Shown piece by piece: positions 21,922-31,413 of a stretch of DNA of 38,356 nt. The DNA lies in assembly GCA_031279205.1 (NCBI GenBank), contig JAITIX010000046.1:1-38356 (forward strand). The letters run 5' to 3'. Origin of the DNA: Treponema sp. GTDB taxonomy: Bacteria > Spirochaetota > Spirochaetia > Treponematales > Breznakiellaceae. The notes below the pieces were generated by a model. It was not told the DNA's origin, made no database searches, and saw only the letters and a list, made by a program, of their open reading frames with translations. The position numbers and the translations under genes are program-made. How positions within the stretch are numbered: position 1 is the first letter of the stretch; the number at the start of each line of letters is the position of its first letter.

Positions 21922-24828
21922 ATGTCTCTAAATTCTCTGGCGGAACTTCCGCCGCTCTATCTGATTGATTCCTATGGTCTTATCTATCGTTCTTATTTTG
22001 CTATGTACAAACATCCCTTGCGGAACAATTCCGGCAAAAACATCTCGGCGCTGTTTGGGTTTGCCCGGACTGTGGTTTCTCTGCTAAACGATGGTGCGCC
22101 GCTTGTAGAGAAGAATGGGGTGATAATGCGTCCACCCACTCGGCTTGCGGCGGTCTTTGACTCAATAACGCCGACGTTTAGGCATAAGCAGTATCCGGAG
22201 TATAAGGCCAAACGGGAGAAAACGCCGGAAGACCTGCATGAACAGGTTCCGCTTATTCAGGAATTCCTCACGGCGCTGGGGGTTCCGGTACTGCGTGTTG
22301 ACGGCTTTGAGGCTGACGATATCATCGCCACGCTGGCGCGGCGCTGTCAGGCGGAAAACCGGCAGTGCTACATCTTCTCGTCAGACAAAGACCTCTATCA
22401 GCTTGTAGGTAACGGCACCTATCAACTGCTTCCGGTGAAGGCCGGAACTGGAAGCAATATCAGTAAGAAAAAAAGCAATCAGGGCGAATTCAGCGAACTA
22501 GACGACCCGCTCGATGCTTCACCAGCGGCGAGTAAGCTAACGGAAAAACCAGCGGCCTCAGCGTATGAACTGGTGGGGGCACAAGAGGTAGAGTCGCAGT
22601 GGGGAGTGCCGCCATCGAAAATGCTGGACATGCTTTCCCTTAGTGGCGATAGTTCCGACAATGTACCCGGTGTGTATGGCATTGGAGAAGTAGCTGCGGT
22701 TAAACTCATGTCCCGCTATGGATCGCTCGACGAAATCTACCGGAATCTGGCAAGTATCAAGGGTGCAACCGCGAAGAATCTTGCCGCTGGCAAAAAAAGC
22801 GCGTATCTATCGCAATCCCTCATCAGGCTGGAATACGAGGTTCCCCTGCCGGTTTCCACGGTGGACGACGCGCTTAGTATCGAGAAGCTGAATCCTGCCG
22901 AAGGAGCCGCGATACTCTTGCGTGAGGGGGTTCGGAAAAGTGCTATAGCCCTGGCAAAAAACGCCGACCAAGACATAGCCGATGCCCCATCTGCTTCGGT
23001 AATGCAGACACACGATATCGATCCAGCGCTGCTGGGCGATGGTGTGTATAAAACTATACTGGACTTTGATGAGCTAAAGACGCTTATCAAAAGAGCGAAA
23101 GCCCAGGGCTTTATGGCGCTGGACTTCGAGACTGATTCCCTTGATGCTTGGAACGCCAAGCCGGTGGGTATATCCATCGCGCTTTGCCCGAAAGAAGCGG
23201 TATACGCGCCACTTGCCGCGCATGGGGGTATTGCGCCGTTTCTTGAGCCAGAGCGGGTGAAGGCGCTCTTGACGCCGCTCTTTGCCGATCCCGCCATGAC
23301 TATCGTCGCCCATAACGCGAAGTATGATTACGAGGTGTCGCGGGGCTGGGGCATTCCGCGCTGGCAGTGCAAGGTATGGGATACCATGATTGCCGCGTGG
23401 CTCTCCGCACCTGAACGGGGCAACTATTCCCTTGATTCCCTGTCCACGTTTCACTTTTCATACACGCCCCTGCCTTATTTCTCTATCGTGCCTAAGGGGA
23501 CTACCTTTGACGCTGTGCCGCTTGAGGTTGCCACGCGCTATTCAGCTGAAGACGCTGACCTCACGATGCGGCTGAAGACCATGCTTGAGCCGTATCTCAG
23601 GGAGACTGAACTGGAATCGCTGTTTCTTACAATGGAGATGCCGCTCTTGCCCATACTCGCAGAGATGGAAGGGGAAGGGATTAAGATCGAAAAACCAGTG
23701 CTTGAGGAGTATGGCAAAGAGCTTGCCGTGGCACTGGAAAGCCTTAAAAACAAGACGTTTTCGCTCGTTGGGCATGAGTTTAATCTATTATCTACAAAGC
23801 AACTACAGGAAGTGCTTTTTGTTGAGCGGGGTCTGAAACCGGGTAAGAAGACCAAGACCGGTTTTTCCACGGACGTTGCGGTGCTTGAGGAACTGGCCAA
23901 AGAGGACGAGGTTCCGGCGCTGATTCTGCGGCATCGAACACTGGCAAAGCTCAAGTCAACGTATGTGGACGCGCTCGCTGAGCTGGCCGACGCCAATGGA
24001 CGGCTTCACACCAGCTTCGTACAGACCGGAACCGCCACTGGCCGGCTCTCAAGCCGTGAGCCAAACCTACAAAACATTCCCATACGCGACGAGGAAGGCC
24101 GCCGGATTCGTGAAGCCTTTGTTGCAGATATAGGCAAGACCCTTATTTCCGCCGACTATAGCCAGATAGAACTGGTGGTACTTGCCCATCTTTCTGGCGA
24201 TGAAAACCTTGTATCCTCATTCAGGCTGGGAAAGGATGTACACGCCCGCACTGCCGCGCTCATCTTTGGCATTGATGAGGCTGAAGTGCGACCCGAACAG
24301 CGGCGCGTGGCAAAGGTGATCAACTTCGGCGTGATGTATGGCATGGGCGCGTTCCGCCTTGCCAACGAGCTGGGCATACGTCGCAGCGAAGCGTCCACGT
24401 TCATTGAAGCCTACTTCAGAACCTATTCCGGCATTAACCAACTGGTGCAAAACCTTGTGCAAAAGGCCGAGCAAAGCGGCTATGCCTCCACCATCTTTGG
24501 CAGGCGGCGCTACATTCCCGCGATTAATTCCCTTAACAAGACTGAAAAGGCCGCCGCAGAGCGGGCTGCTGTCAATACGCCTATACAGGGTTCGGCAGCG
24601 GACATCGTTAAAATTGCCATGCTGAATCTGGACAAGCGTCTTCGCATTGAAAAAAGTCCAGCGCGACTTCTCTTGCAGGTTCACGACGAGCTTATCCTTG
24701 AAGCGCCGGCACAGGGCGCCGAGCATATTGCGCTTATTGTTAAAGAAGAAATGGAAAACGCTGTCACTTTATCAGTGCCGCTGCGGGTGGATGTCGAAAT
24801 CAGCGGACGCTGGGGAGACTTCCACTGA
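21922..24828 (+). CDS. polA: DNA polymerase I
   Basis: Replication and repair polymerase of 968 residues with all three domains. The 5'-nuclease begins LYLIDSYGLIYRSYFAMYKH, with GFEADDIIATLARR and SGDSSDNVPGVYGIG. The 3'-5' proofreading domain appears active: DFET (Asp401, Glu403), HNAKYD and YSAED are intact. Polymerase motifs are ADYSQIEL (Asp745), RRVAKVINFGVMYGM and VHDEL (Asp922). An insertion of about 35 polar residues (KKKSNQGEFSELDDPLDASP and following) sits inside the nuclease domain. ATG 21922 has GAGG upstream; the frame is open further to 21739 but that part overlaps the flgN-like gene. coaE overlaps its stop. Confidence 0.95.
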   Translation: MSLNSLAELPPLYLIDSYGLIYRSYFAMYKHPLRNNSGKNISALFGFARTVVSLLNDGAPLVEKNGVIMRPPTRLAAVFDSITPTFRHKQYPEYKAKREKTPEDLHEQVPLIQEFLTALGVPVLRVDGFEADDIIATLARRCQAENRQCYIFSSDKDLYQLVGNGTYQLLPVKAGTGSNISKKKSNQGEFSELDDPLDASPAASKLTEKPAASAYELVGAQEVESQWGVPPSKMLDMLSLSGDSSDNVPGVYGIGEVAAVKLMSRYGSLDEIYRNLASIKGATAKNLAAGKKSAYLSQSLIRLEYEVPLPVSTVDDALSIEKLNPAEGAAILLREGVRKSAIALAKNADQDIADAPSASVMQTHDIDPALLGDGVYKTILDFDELKTLIKRAKAQGFMALDFETDSLDAWNAKPVGISIALCPKEAVYAPLAAHGGIAPFLEPERVKALLTPLFADPAMTIVAHNAKYDYEVSRGWGIPRWQCKVWDTMIAAWLSAPERGNYSLDSLSTFHFSYTPLPYFSIVPKGTTFDAVPLEVATRYSAEDADLTMRLKTMLEPYLRETELESLFLTMEMPLLPILAEMEGEGIKIEKPVLEEYGKELAVALESLKNKTFSLVGHEFNLLSTKQLQEVLFVERGLKPGKKTKTGFSTDVAVLEELAKEDEVPALILRHRTLAKLKSTYVDALAELADANGRLHTSFVQTGTATGRLSSREPNLQNIPIRDEEGRRIREAFVADIGKTLISADYSQIELVVLAHLSGDENLVSSFRLGKDVHARTAALIFGIDEAEVRPEQRRVAKVINFGVMYGMGAFRLANELGIRRSEASTFIEAYFRTYSGINQLVQNLVQKAEQSGYASTIFGRRRYIPAINSLNKTEKAAAERAAVNTPIQGSAADIVKIAMLNLDKRLRIEKSPARLLLQVHDELILEAPAQGAEHIALIVKEEMENAVTLSVPLRVDVEISGRWGDFH

Positions 24829-25436
24829 AACTGATCGGCCTTACCGGAGCCTACTGCGCGGGCAAGAACTACATTGCCAGCCTGCTTGAGGCGCGGGGCA
24901 TTCCTACGCTGGATGTGGACAAGTTGGGGCATGAGGCGATTGAGCGACGCAAGGACGCCATTATCGCCTGCTTTGGCGACGCGATCATTGGAGCTGATGG
25001 CCGTGTTGACCGCAAAGCACTGGGTGCACAGGTCTTTGGCAAGCCGGAAGAACTCGCGACGCTTGAAGCCATCGTCCACCCGGAAGCGAACCGCCTCACC
25101 GATGAGTGGATTGCACAGCATGCAGCAACGTGGTGTTGTGTCATAAACGCGGCGCTACTTCACAAGTCCTCGGCGTTCAGACGCCTTGACGCCCTGATTC
25201 TAGTTAAAGCGCCGCTTCTCACGCGGCTTCTTCGCGCCCGTAAACGCGATCAGCTTCCGTGGGCAATGCTGCTCCGACGCTTTCGGAGCCAGACTGCCTT
25301 CACGTCTCAATACTTAGCGAGTAATGCCGATATATATGAAGTAAATAACGGCGCTTATTTTGCTTCCCGTTATGTACGGGCGAGTCTGGAACGCCGACTC
25401 GATATAGTTCTTTCATTCATTCAGGGGCATTGTTAA
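24825..25436 (+). CDS. coaE: Dephospho-CoA kinase, apparent CTG start
   Basis: Catalyses the last step of coenzyme A synthesis. The first residues read KLIGLTGAYCAGKN, a P-loop with Asn after the invariant GK, as I recall for other spirochaetes. The DVDKLGHEA segment corresponds to the conserved DADxxxH. No ATG, GTG or TTG lies before the P-loop; the first GTG in frame (24915) would remove it. CTG at 24825 is preceded by GGGGAG with eight bases spacing and forms CTGA with the polA stop, so I take it as the start, giving 203 residues, the family's normal length. CTG at 24831 is the alternative. The next gene follows after four bases. Confidence 0.85.
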   Translation: MKLIGLTGAYCAGKNYIASLLEARGIPTLDVDKLGHEAIERRKDAIIACFGDAIIGADGRVDRKALGAQVFGKPEELATLEAIVHPEANRLTDEWIAQHAATWCCVINAALLHKSSAFRRLDALILVKAPLLTRLLRARKRDQLPWAMLLRRFRSQTAFTSQYLASNADIYEVNNGAYFASRYVRASLERRLDIVLSFIQGHC

Positions 25437-25440
25437 TTCT

Positions 25441-26343
25441 ATGGAAAAGAAAAAATTACTACTCATCGCGGTTTCGCTTGGCATCTTCTTGGTAATCGTG
25501 ATCGGGCTTTCAATCCTGATCTTTGCGCCCAAGAAAGATACCTCAACTTCCAGTGGTACTGCATACGTCGATGCTGTCATGCCCACGTCTAGTACGTCAG
25601 GGGATTTGCCTACAGCGTCTCCCACTACGCTACCGGTGAGTAGCGTCTATGACGATACTCCGGCAAGTAGCGCTGGAACAGGCGTGAGTGGTCCCAGTGT
25701 AACAGTTGAAATCGCGCCACCCGCTACAGCCACAAGCGCGCAGACTGCGTCTTCCGCTTCCACGATAAGCGTCCAGCCACTTACGCCAAAGACTTCAAGC
25801 GCCTCCACTTCATCCCAATCAGTAGCAACTAAAGTTGCTCCTACTCCAGTAACGCCCACGGCTATCCAGCCCGCTACGAGCATAAGTGGAATCACGCAAA
25901 GCACATCCGCAAGTCCAGCCACGACGACAAGTAGCCAGAGCGCCGCGCGCACATCCCCCACTACCGCAAGTGTGGCGACGCAGAGCGCATCCGTCGCAAG
26001 TACCACGCGCCAGACGCAGAGCGCATCCACCGCAAGCACGACGCGCCAGATTCAGCCGGCAAGTTCAGCCACATCGACAAACGCAAAAAGAACTTACGAA
26101 AGCTATTGGGTACAGGCCGGCGCATTTTCCACCCAGATTCGGGCTGAAGATGTCAAAGAGACCCTGAAAACAAAGGGTCTTGCCGCGGTTATCGAAACCC
26201 ACAATGTGCAGGGCAAAGATTTCTACCGTGTCCGCGTCGGTCCTTATACCTCGCAGAACGAGGCTGATTACTGGCTCGCGCTCATTAAGGGTATAGACGG
26301 ATTTGAGGAAAGCCAGATATGGCAAAATAATGTCGTAAGATAG
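25441..26343 (+). CDS. Membrane-anchored SPOR-domain protein
   Basis: A protein of 300 residues with a short cytoplasmic start (MEKKK), one membrane helix (about 6-28), a long Ser/Thr/Ala/Pro-rich linker (30-215) and a C-terminal SPOR domain starting SYWVQAGAFSTQIRAEDVKE and containing FYRVRVGPYTSQNEADYWL. SPOR domains bind peptidoglycan denuded of stem peptides at division sites, so a role in cell division or wall remodelling is likely. Within the linker two 36-bp units (25981-26016, 26017-26052) form a direct repeat (QSASVASTTRQT and QSASTASTTRQI). The gene begins four bases after coaE and is the last of the run starting at fliS. Confidence 0.85.
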   Translation: MEKKKLLLIAVSLGIFLVIVIGLSILIFAPKKDTSTSSGTAYVDAVMPTSSTSGDLPTASPTTLPVSSVYDDTPASSAGTGVSGPSVTVEIAPPATATSAQTASSASTISVQPLTPKTSSASTSSQSVATKVAPTPVTPTAIQPATSISGITQSTSASPATTTSSQSAARTSPTTASVATQSASVASTTRQTQSASTASTTRQIQPASSATSTNAKRTYESYWVQAGAFSTQIRAEDVKETLKTKGLAAVIETHNVQGKDFYRVRVGPYTSQNEADYWLALIKGIDGFEESQIWQNNVVR

Positions 26344-26445
26344 CGACATAACCAGCAAGACCGCTGTCCCTCTCGCTGGTATTGATCTGGATATACGGCT
26401 AAAAGCACAGAGACCGGTGATGAACCAGATATTCCTCCGCAGCTC

Positions 26446-27555
26446 TTAAAATATATGCAGTTGATGGAGTATCAGAATAATAGAGAACAGATTGATCCCT
26501 AGTCCTATGATCAGAAACAGGCCTGAGACAATTTCAAGAATATGCGCTTTTATCGCGTAACGGTGGGCAAGGATTTCCGGGTCTCCTTGTATTGCTCCAA
26601 AAGTAGCAAACAGATCATCAGGCTCACGGGGAAGCGGCGTTTCGTCTATACGACCAAACACATACCATTGGTCTTTTTCCCGATTTGAGGACAAAAGAAG
26701 CGGGATATGTTCGGGTAATGTATCAACACGACTCATGCCGTAAAGCTCGCCATCGGGAAGCAGACTACGCCATACCCCGGCGCTGAGGTATTTCAGGGGA
26801 AGCCGCGCTACATCGCGGTATCCGCGAAACTGACGCGCCTTATGCCAGAGCGAGTTGTACAGTACGGTACACAAAAGCCCTGGCGGTAAGAAAGGGATGA
26901 TCGGGGTGAAGAGCGCGATGAAGGCGACTATCGAGGTAACACGGAACGTGGGTCGCGAAAGAAATGAAAGCACGATGAGCAGTTGTGAGAACGCACCTAG
27001 TATAAAGGCATACGGGGTTATGGGGTTCCAATACTCGTTTTTGTTACGCCCTGCGTGGATAGCCCTGATGGGCAGCGAGCGATCATTACCGTCGTAAAAG
27101 ATAATGAACAATGGCTCTTCTTTGCTTGAGACAAAAACCAAACGCTCGTCCTTAAGCGCCAGACTGCCGCCGACAAAGATTTTTATCCCCTCGGTTAAGG
27201 AGGAAACCCGATCCCAGCGAATTCGTTCAGGCGTCTCCTCATCGCCTTCCTCGGTTATCGAAAAAAGGTAGGTATACCTGCCGGAAAGGCTGACCGGTAT
27301 GCTTATGGTTTCAGCGCGTATCCACAGCGTATACTCATCGGTTATGGATTCAAAGCCACCGATAAAGCGGAACCTGCCACCATGGACGCAACGCTGATAC
27401 GCCGTGTAGTCAAGTATGGGAGAGAGACACAGATCATTGAAACGCTGTCTGAATACCCGCCATGAATGTCGGCTGATAAAGGCCCCGAGAAACGGGGCAA
27501 GCCCGTAGCAGAGAAGCGCGAGGCTGATAATCAGCAGTAAATCAAAAAGCTGCAC
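26446..27555 (-). CDS. Unknown membrane protein, last gene of the pyrG-lpt cluster
   Basis: I do not recognise a family. The 369-residue protein has one N-terminal membrane segment (about 3-27), a soluble domain of mainly beta character (30-185), two hydrophobic segments (about 188-240), a second soluble part (245-335) and a C-terminal membrane segment (340-365). The order of segments does not match LptF or LptG. The start is a GTG at 27555, with GAGG from the lptB stop region five bases before it; an ATG four bases earlier is out of frame and soon stops. Tight coupling to lptB suggests a role in the same envelope process, but that is inference. Confidence 0.75.
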   Translation of the reverse strand: MQLFDLLLIISLALLCYGLAPFLGAFISRHSWRVFRQRFNDLCLSPILDYTAYQRCVHGGRFRFIGGFESITDEYTLWIRAETISIPVSLSGRYTYLFSITEEGDEETPERIRWDRVSSLTEGIKIFVGGSLALKDERLVFVSSKEEPLFIIFYDGNDRSLPIRAIHAGRNKNEYWNPITPYAFILGAFSQLLIVLSFLSRPTFRVTSIVAFIALFTPIIPFLPPGLLCTVLYNSLWHKARQFRGYRDVARLPLKYLSAGVWRSLLPDGELYGMSRVDTLPEHIPLLLSSNREKDQWYVFGRIDETPLPREPDDLFATFGAIQGDPEILAHRYAIKAHILEIVSGLFLIIGLGINLFSIILILHQLHIF

Positions 27556-27562
27556 TCATGCC

Positions 27563-28396
27563 TCACATTCGGAACTCCGCGCCGAGATACACTTCCCGTA
27601 CCATTTCGTTGTTAAGGATGTCGTCCCGACCGCCACAGGCTACAATCGTGCCAGTGTTGATGATAAAGGCGTCAGTAGTGATTTCAAGTGTGTCGCGTAC
27701 ATTGTGGTCGGTGATGAGGATGCCAATGCCTTTTTGCGCCAGCTTTCTGATGATTTGCTTGATTTCGTAGACTGCGATAGGGTCAATGCCTGCGAAAGGC
27801 TCGTCGAGAAGGAGAAACTTAGGCTCAGTGGCGAGAGCGCGGGCGATTTCCGTGCGTCGGCGCTCGCCGCCTGAGAGCGTAAAGCCAAACTGTCCACGAA
27901 TCCGGCCAATGCCGAATTCGTCAAGTAGGGCATCAAGGCGCTCCTTTTTCTCAGGTTTACTGAGATCGCGCCGCGTTTCGAGGATTGCCCAGATATTCTG
28001 CTCCACCGTGAGCTTGCGGAAGATCGACGCCTCCTGTGGCAGATAGGCAATGCCCAGCCTCGCCCGTTTGTACATGGGTTTGCGAGTAATGTCGATTTCA
28101 TCCATCAGTACTCTACCGCTTGATGGCTGATAGAAACCTACTATCATATAGAAGATAGTTGTCTTGCCCGCCCCGTTTGGTCCCAGCAATCCCACCACCT
28201 GGCCATTGTGCATGGAAAAGTTCACACCCCGCACCACTTCTTTATGGCCAAAGCGCTTCCACAGTTCCACAACGCTCAAAACATGTAGGTCGGCAGGCTC
28301 TACCGGCGCGGATGCGGTGCCAGGCACCGACGGGGCAGGCGTGGTGTCTGAGGCAGGCGCGGTGCCTGGCACCAGCACAGGCATCTCTTGTTCCAT
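27563..28396 (-). CDS. lptB: LptB-type ABC ATPase with N-terminal extension
   Basis: ATPase that powers glycolipid (LPS-type) export from the inner membrane. The core has Walker [10 protein letters not shown] (72-80), signature LSGGERRR, Walker [17 protein letters not shown] and the switch histidine in [13 protein letters not shown], all typical of LptB. The first 37 or so residues are a Pro/Ala/Thr-rich extension with two VPGTA motifs, encoded by palindromic repeats and absent from ordinary LptB proteins. ATG 28396 has AAGGA seven bases before it; GTG 28399 directly before is less well spaced. It follows lptA without a gap. Confidence 0.9.
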   Translation of the reverse strand: MEQEMPVLVPGTAPASDTTPAPSVPGTASAPVEPADLHVLSVVELWKRFGHKEVVRGVNFSMHNGQVVGLLGPNGAGKTTIFYMIVGFYQPSSGRVLMDEIDITRKPMYKRARLGIAYLPQEASIFRKLTVEQNIWAILETRRDLSKPEKKERLDALLDEFGIGRIRGQFGFTLSGGERRRTEIARALATEPKFLLLDEPFAGIDPIAVYEIKQIIRKLAQKGIGILITDHNVRDTLEITTDAFIINTGTIVACGGRDDILNNEMVREVYLGAEFRM

Positions 28397-28427
28397 CACT
28401 TAATCCTTTATCGTGCCAGACACCGCG
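28316..28427. repeat. GGTGCCwGGCACC palindrome cluster at the lptA/lptB junction
   Basis: GGTGCCAGGCACC (28316-28328) and GGTGCCTGGCACC (28361-28373) are perfect palindromes around a central base. Degraded relatives (gtggtgtctgaggc at about 28341-28354, and gtgccagacaccgcg at 28413-28427) lie beside them. They encode the extra N-terminus of LptB and the last residues of LptA. Confidence 0.75.
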
Positions 28428-29014
28428 CCTTCCATGGTAACGTCATCAGTATCAAGGTCAACGCGGATACGGTCGGCGCGGAATTCGTCTTCTTCCTTGA
28501 ATACAACAGGAAAGCCAGAGAGGTCCAGCAACTTTTCTATACGACGGTATACGGCGTATTCAGCGCGACATACCATCTTATCCTTGAAAAGCCGCACCCC
28601 AATCTGAAACACCGTTACCTCGCTCTGATCATCATACTCAATGAAACGACCCTTGGCGACAATACTGTTCTGCCGGTCTTCCAGCGTGGAATTTCCCTCA
28701 AGTCGCGCAATCTTGAGTTGCCGGTCGTAATGCAGACGGTCAGTCTGAAACACAATATCCTTCTCCTCTTCCCGCCCCCAGACTCCGCCCGAACATTCAA
28801 TGAACTCGTTATTATCACCTTGAATCTCGATTCGTGCCGCCCTGAGCAAAATGTTATCCGAGCGCACTTCAGCGTTTCCCATGAGTATGGTGATTTCCTT
28901 GCCCGACGCTCGACTGCCACTCATGCGATCAGCGCGAAAGGTAAAAGTATCAGCATACACGCCCGTAAGCGCAGTACATAAAAACAGGAATAAGGAACAG
29001 CACTTTATCAGCAT
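28400..29014 (-). CDS. lptA: LptA/OstA-like periplasmic protein
   Basis: Periplasmic bridge protein of 204 residues. A signal peptide (MLIKCCSLFLFLCTALTGVYA) precedes a beta-jellyroll with the OstA-type start FTFRADRMSGSRASGKEITI and the LMGNAEVRSDNILLRAARIE strand pattern. In Gram-negatives LptA carries LPS across the periplasm. The C-terminal residues (AVSGTIKD) are encoded by a degraded copy of the palindromic element found in lptB. Spacing to lptC (18 bases) and lptB (none) supports a single operon. Confidence 0.85.
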   Translation of the reverse strand: MLIKCCSLFLFLCTALTGVYADTFTFRADRMSGSRASGKEITILMGNAEVRSDNILLRAARIEIQGDNNEFIECSGGVWGREEEKDIVFQTDRLHYDRQLKIARLEGNSTLEDRQNSIVAKGRFIEYDDQSEVTVFQIGVRLFKDKMVCRAEYAVYRRIEKLLDLSGFPVVFKEEDEFRADRIRVDLDTDDVTMEGAVSGTIKD

Positions 29015-29032
29015 AAAAACTCCTTCGTGGTT

Positions 29033-29692
29033 TTATCCTTCCGTTGTGAACCCCTCGCCTTCGGTCTCCTCTGCCTCTGAGTCAGGCTCTGTAAGTTCAG
29101 CCTCTGTCGTAGACTCCGTAACCTCAGGCGCTTCCTCAGCCTCTGTGTCTTCGTCCTCATCCTCCCAGAAATAGGCGCCCTGAATGCCAGAGCTAAAGCC
29201 CCAAGTCCGGTCACGGATATTCGCGGAAAAGCCCCAGCCCGAAAAGTCCGTGCCATCGGAACGCTTCATATCAACCCGCTGTTCCTCACCAGCAGTGAGT
29301 ATGCGCTCTTTATCTTGCCAGTCAAGACGCTCTGTTTCTATGGTGATGTTTTCGGACTCTACGTCAATGCGTATGCCCTCGCGCAACTGTACATTGCCAG
29401 TGTCAAGCGCGACTGTAGCCATTCCCGCACTACCCACCGCATTCAGTTCCTCGCCGAGGGTCTCAAACTGCTCAAAGGTAAAGTTATGCAGTTCCATGAC
29501 CTGTCGATCCTCGTAACGCTCCGCTGATTCAGCCCTGAAACGTGCCAGCGGATTCCCGTTTCGCACCCGCACATACTCCACTCCTTCCATGACAATATCT
29601 GGCAGCTCATCTGAACCAGAACTTGCCTCCCCATAATCAAAGGAACACGCACATAAAAGAAGCGCGGCCATATAACAAAACATTTTCTTCAT
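29033..29692 (-). CDS. lptC: LptC-like lipoprotein with acidic C-terminal tail
   Basis: Membrane-anchored partner of LptA, 219 residues. The N-terminus MKKMFCYMAALLLCACS is a likely lipoprotein signal with lipidation at Cys16; the lipobox is relaxed, as is common in spirochaetes. The LptC core begins VMEGVEYVRVRNGNPLARFR, followed by VMELHNFTFEQF. The last 45 residues are very rich in Glu, Asp and Thr. ATG 29692 overlaps the pyrG stop (ATGA) with AAGGAAAGG just before it. Alternative starts at 29740 lack a signal sequence. Confidence 0.8.
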   Translation of the reverse strand: MKKMFCYMAALLLCACSFDYGEASSGSDELPDIVMEGVEYVRVRNGNPLARFRAESAERYEDRQVMELHNFTFEQFETLGEELNAVGSAGMATVALDTGNVQLREGIRIDVESENITIETERLDWQDKERILTAGEEQRVDMKRSDGTDFSGWGFSANIRDRTWGFSSGIQGAYFWEDEDEDTEAEEAPEVTESTTEAELTEPDSEAEETEGEGFTTEG

Positions 29693-31317
29693 ACCTTTCC
29701 TTCTTCTTTCACAGCCTTTACCGCGGCGATAAAAGCACAAAACAGCGGATTGGCTGCCGTGGGCTTTGACTTAAACTCCGGGTGAAACTGCACGCCAAGC
29801 CCCCAAGGGTGATCGTTCCACTCGACACTCTCGACAAGACTGCCATCGGGCGTGAATGCGGCAAGACGCAAACCAGACTCGATCATTTCCTGGCGATAGC
29901 GGTTAGCAAACTCATAGCGATGGCGATGGCGTTCAACCACGCTTCTTTTGCCATAGGCAGCAATGAGACGCGTGCCTTCCTCCGCCACCGACTCGCTCTT
30001 ACCAAGCCGCATAGTGCCACCGTAGTTCTTCACGTCGATCTGCTCCTCAAGCAGACTTATCACAGGGTGCTTCGTGTTCCGGTTAAACTCAGTGGAATCA
30101 GCGTCTTCCCAGCCAAGCGCGTTTCTTGCCCAATCAATCACCATGATCTGCATACCCAGACAGATACCAAAATAAGGAACCTTGTTCACCCGCGCCCATG
30201 CCGCCGCCTTCACCATGCCATTAATGCCGCGCTGACCAAAACCGCCCGGTACGAGAATACCGTCAACCGCCGCGCCGCTCTTGCCAAGTACCATGTCAGC
30301 GTCCGTCTCTTCAATGCGGGACGAGTCAATCTTCACCATTTCAACCTCAATGCCACATTCAAGACCCGCATGAAACAGGGCTTCATAAACCGACTTATAG
30401 GCATCATTCAGCTCCATGTACTTACCCACGATGCCTATCCGCGCCTTGCCCTGACGGGCACTGAAGCGCTCCATCATGTCGCGCCATGCGTAAAGTTCCG
30501 CGTGCCGGCTTTCAACACCCATCTTCCGCAGTACCACCAGGTCCAGTTCCTGTTTAAAGAAGATCAACGGTATCTCATAGATCGTTGTATCCACATCATA
30601 CGAGGTAAACACCGCGTCAAAGTCAACGTTGGTGAAGCCGGAAATCTTGCGGCGGGTACTTTCATCAAGCAAGACCGGCGCGCGGCAAATGAGTATGTCA
30701 GGCTGTATGCCCTGCTCCTGCATGGCTTTAACTGAGTGCTGAGTAGGCTTGGTCTTGAGTTCGCCGCCTGCCACTTCCGGTATCAGCGTAAGATGCACCG
30801 ACAGCGCGTTACCCTTACCCAACTCGTGGATGAGCTGTCGCGCCGCTTCCAGAAAAGGTATGGACTCAATATCGCCAACCGTGCCGCCAATTTCAACAAT
30901 AACCACATCCGTATCAGGGGCTGCTTTGGCAGCCGAGAGGATGCGGCTCTTGATTTCATCCGTGATGTGCGGGATGACCTGCACACAATGCCCCAAGTAA
31001 CACCCTTCCCGTTCCTTGCTAATAACCGATTGGTACACCTGACCAGTAGTAATCGAGTTCGCCAGCGACAAAGGGCTGTTGGTGAACCGAGCATAGTTGC
31101 CAAGATCGAGATCGGTTTCCGCGCCATCGTCGGTAACATAGACCTCACCGTGTTGATAGGGACTCATGGTTCCGGCATCAACGTTAATATAGGGATCGCA
31201 TTTGACCATACAGACATTCAACCCGCGCCCTTCAAGTAGAGCACCAATTGAGGACGCTGACACGCCTTTCCCAAGACTTGAACATACACCGCCGGAGACA
31301 AAGATAAACTTATTCAT
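29689..31317 (-). CDS. pyrG: CTP synthase
   Basis: Converts UTP to CTP using glutamine. The 542-residue protein has the synthetase domain beginning FIFVSGGVCSSLGKGVSASS with the P-loop, then CDPYINVDAGTMSPYQHGEV, and a C-terminal class I glutamine amidotransferase with the nucleophile in FGICLGMQ and the HPEF motif of the triad. CTP feeds CMP/CDP-linked envelope precursors, fitting its place ahead of the lpt genes. ATG 31317 has no strong ribosome site; GATAAT lies close upstream. A large plus-strand frame inside it is a shadow. Confidence 0.95.
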   Translation of the reverse strand: MNKFIFVSGGVCSSLGKGVSASSIGALLEGRGLNVCMVKCDPYINVDAGTMSPYQHGEVYVTDDGAETDLDLGNYARFTNSPLSLANSITTGQVYQSVISKEREGCYLGHCVQVIPHITDEIKSRILSAAKAAPDTDVVIVEIGGTVGDIESIPFLEAARQLIHELGKGNALSVHLTLIPEVAGGELKTKPTQHSVKAMQEQGIQPDILICRAPVLLDESTRRKISGFTNVDFDAVFTSYDVDTTIYEIPLIFFKQELDLVVLRKMGVESRHAELYAWRDMMERFSARQGKARIGIVGKYMELNDAYKSVYEALFHAGLECGIEVEMVKIDSSRIEETDADMVLGKSGAAVDGILVPGGFGQRGINGMVKAAAWARVNKVPYFGICLGMQIMVIDWARNALGWEDADSTEFNRNTKHPVISLLEEQIDVKNYGGTMRLGKSESVAEEGTRLIAAYGKRSVVERHRHRYEFANRYRQEMIESGLRLAAFTPDGSLVESVEWNDHPWGLGVQFHPEFKSKPTAANPLFCAFIAAVKAVKEEGKV

Positions 31318-31413
31318 GTAAAACGATTATCGCAATCACTTTTTTCTTAGTCTAGGGGGCGATAGGATACTGTGGGTTTAGTCCCTCACCGCGCTGACAC
31401 AGGAGCAACTTTT

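Noticed and set aside
29782-30735. 317-codon plus-strand frame inside pyrG
   Set aside because: Shadow of a well-supported CTP synthase gene on the other strand.
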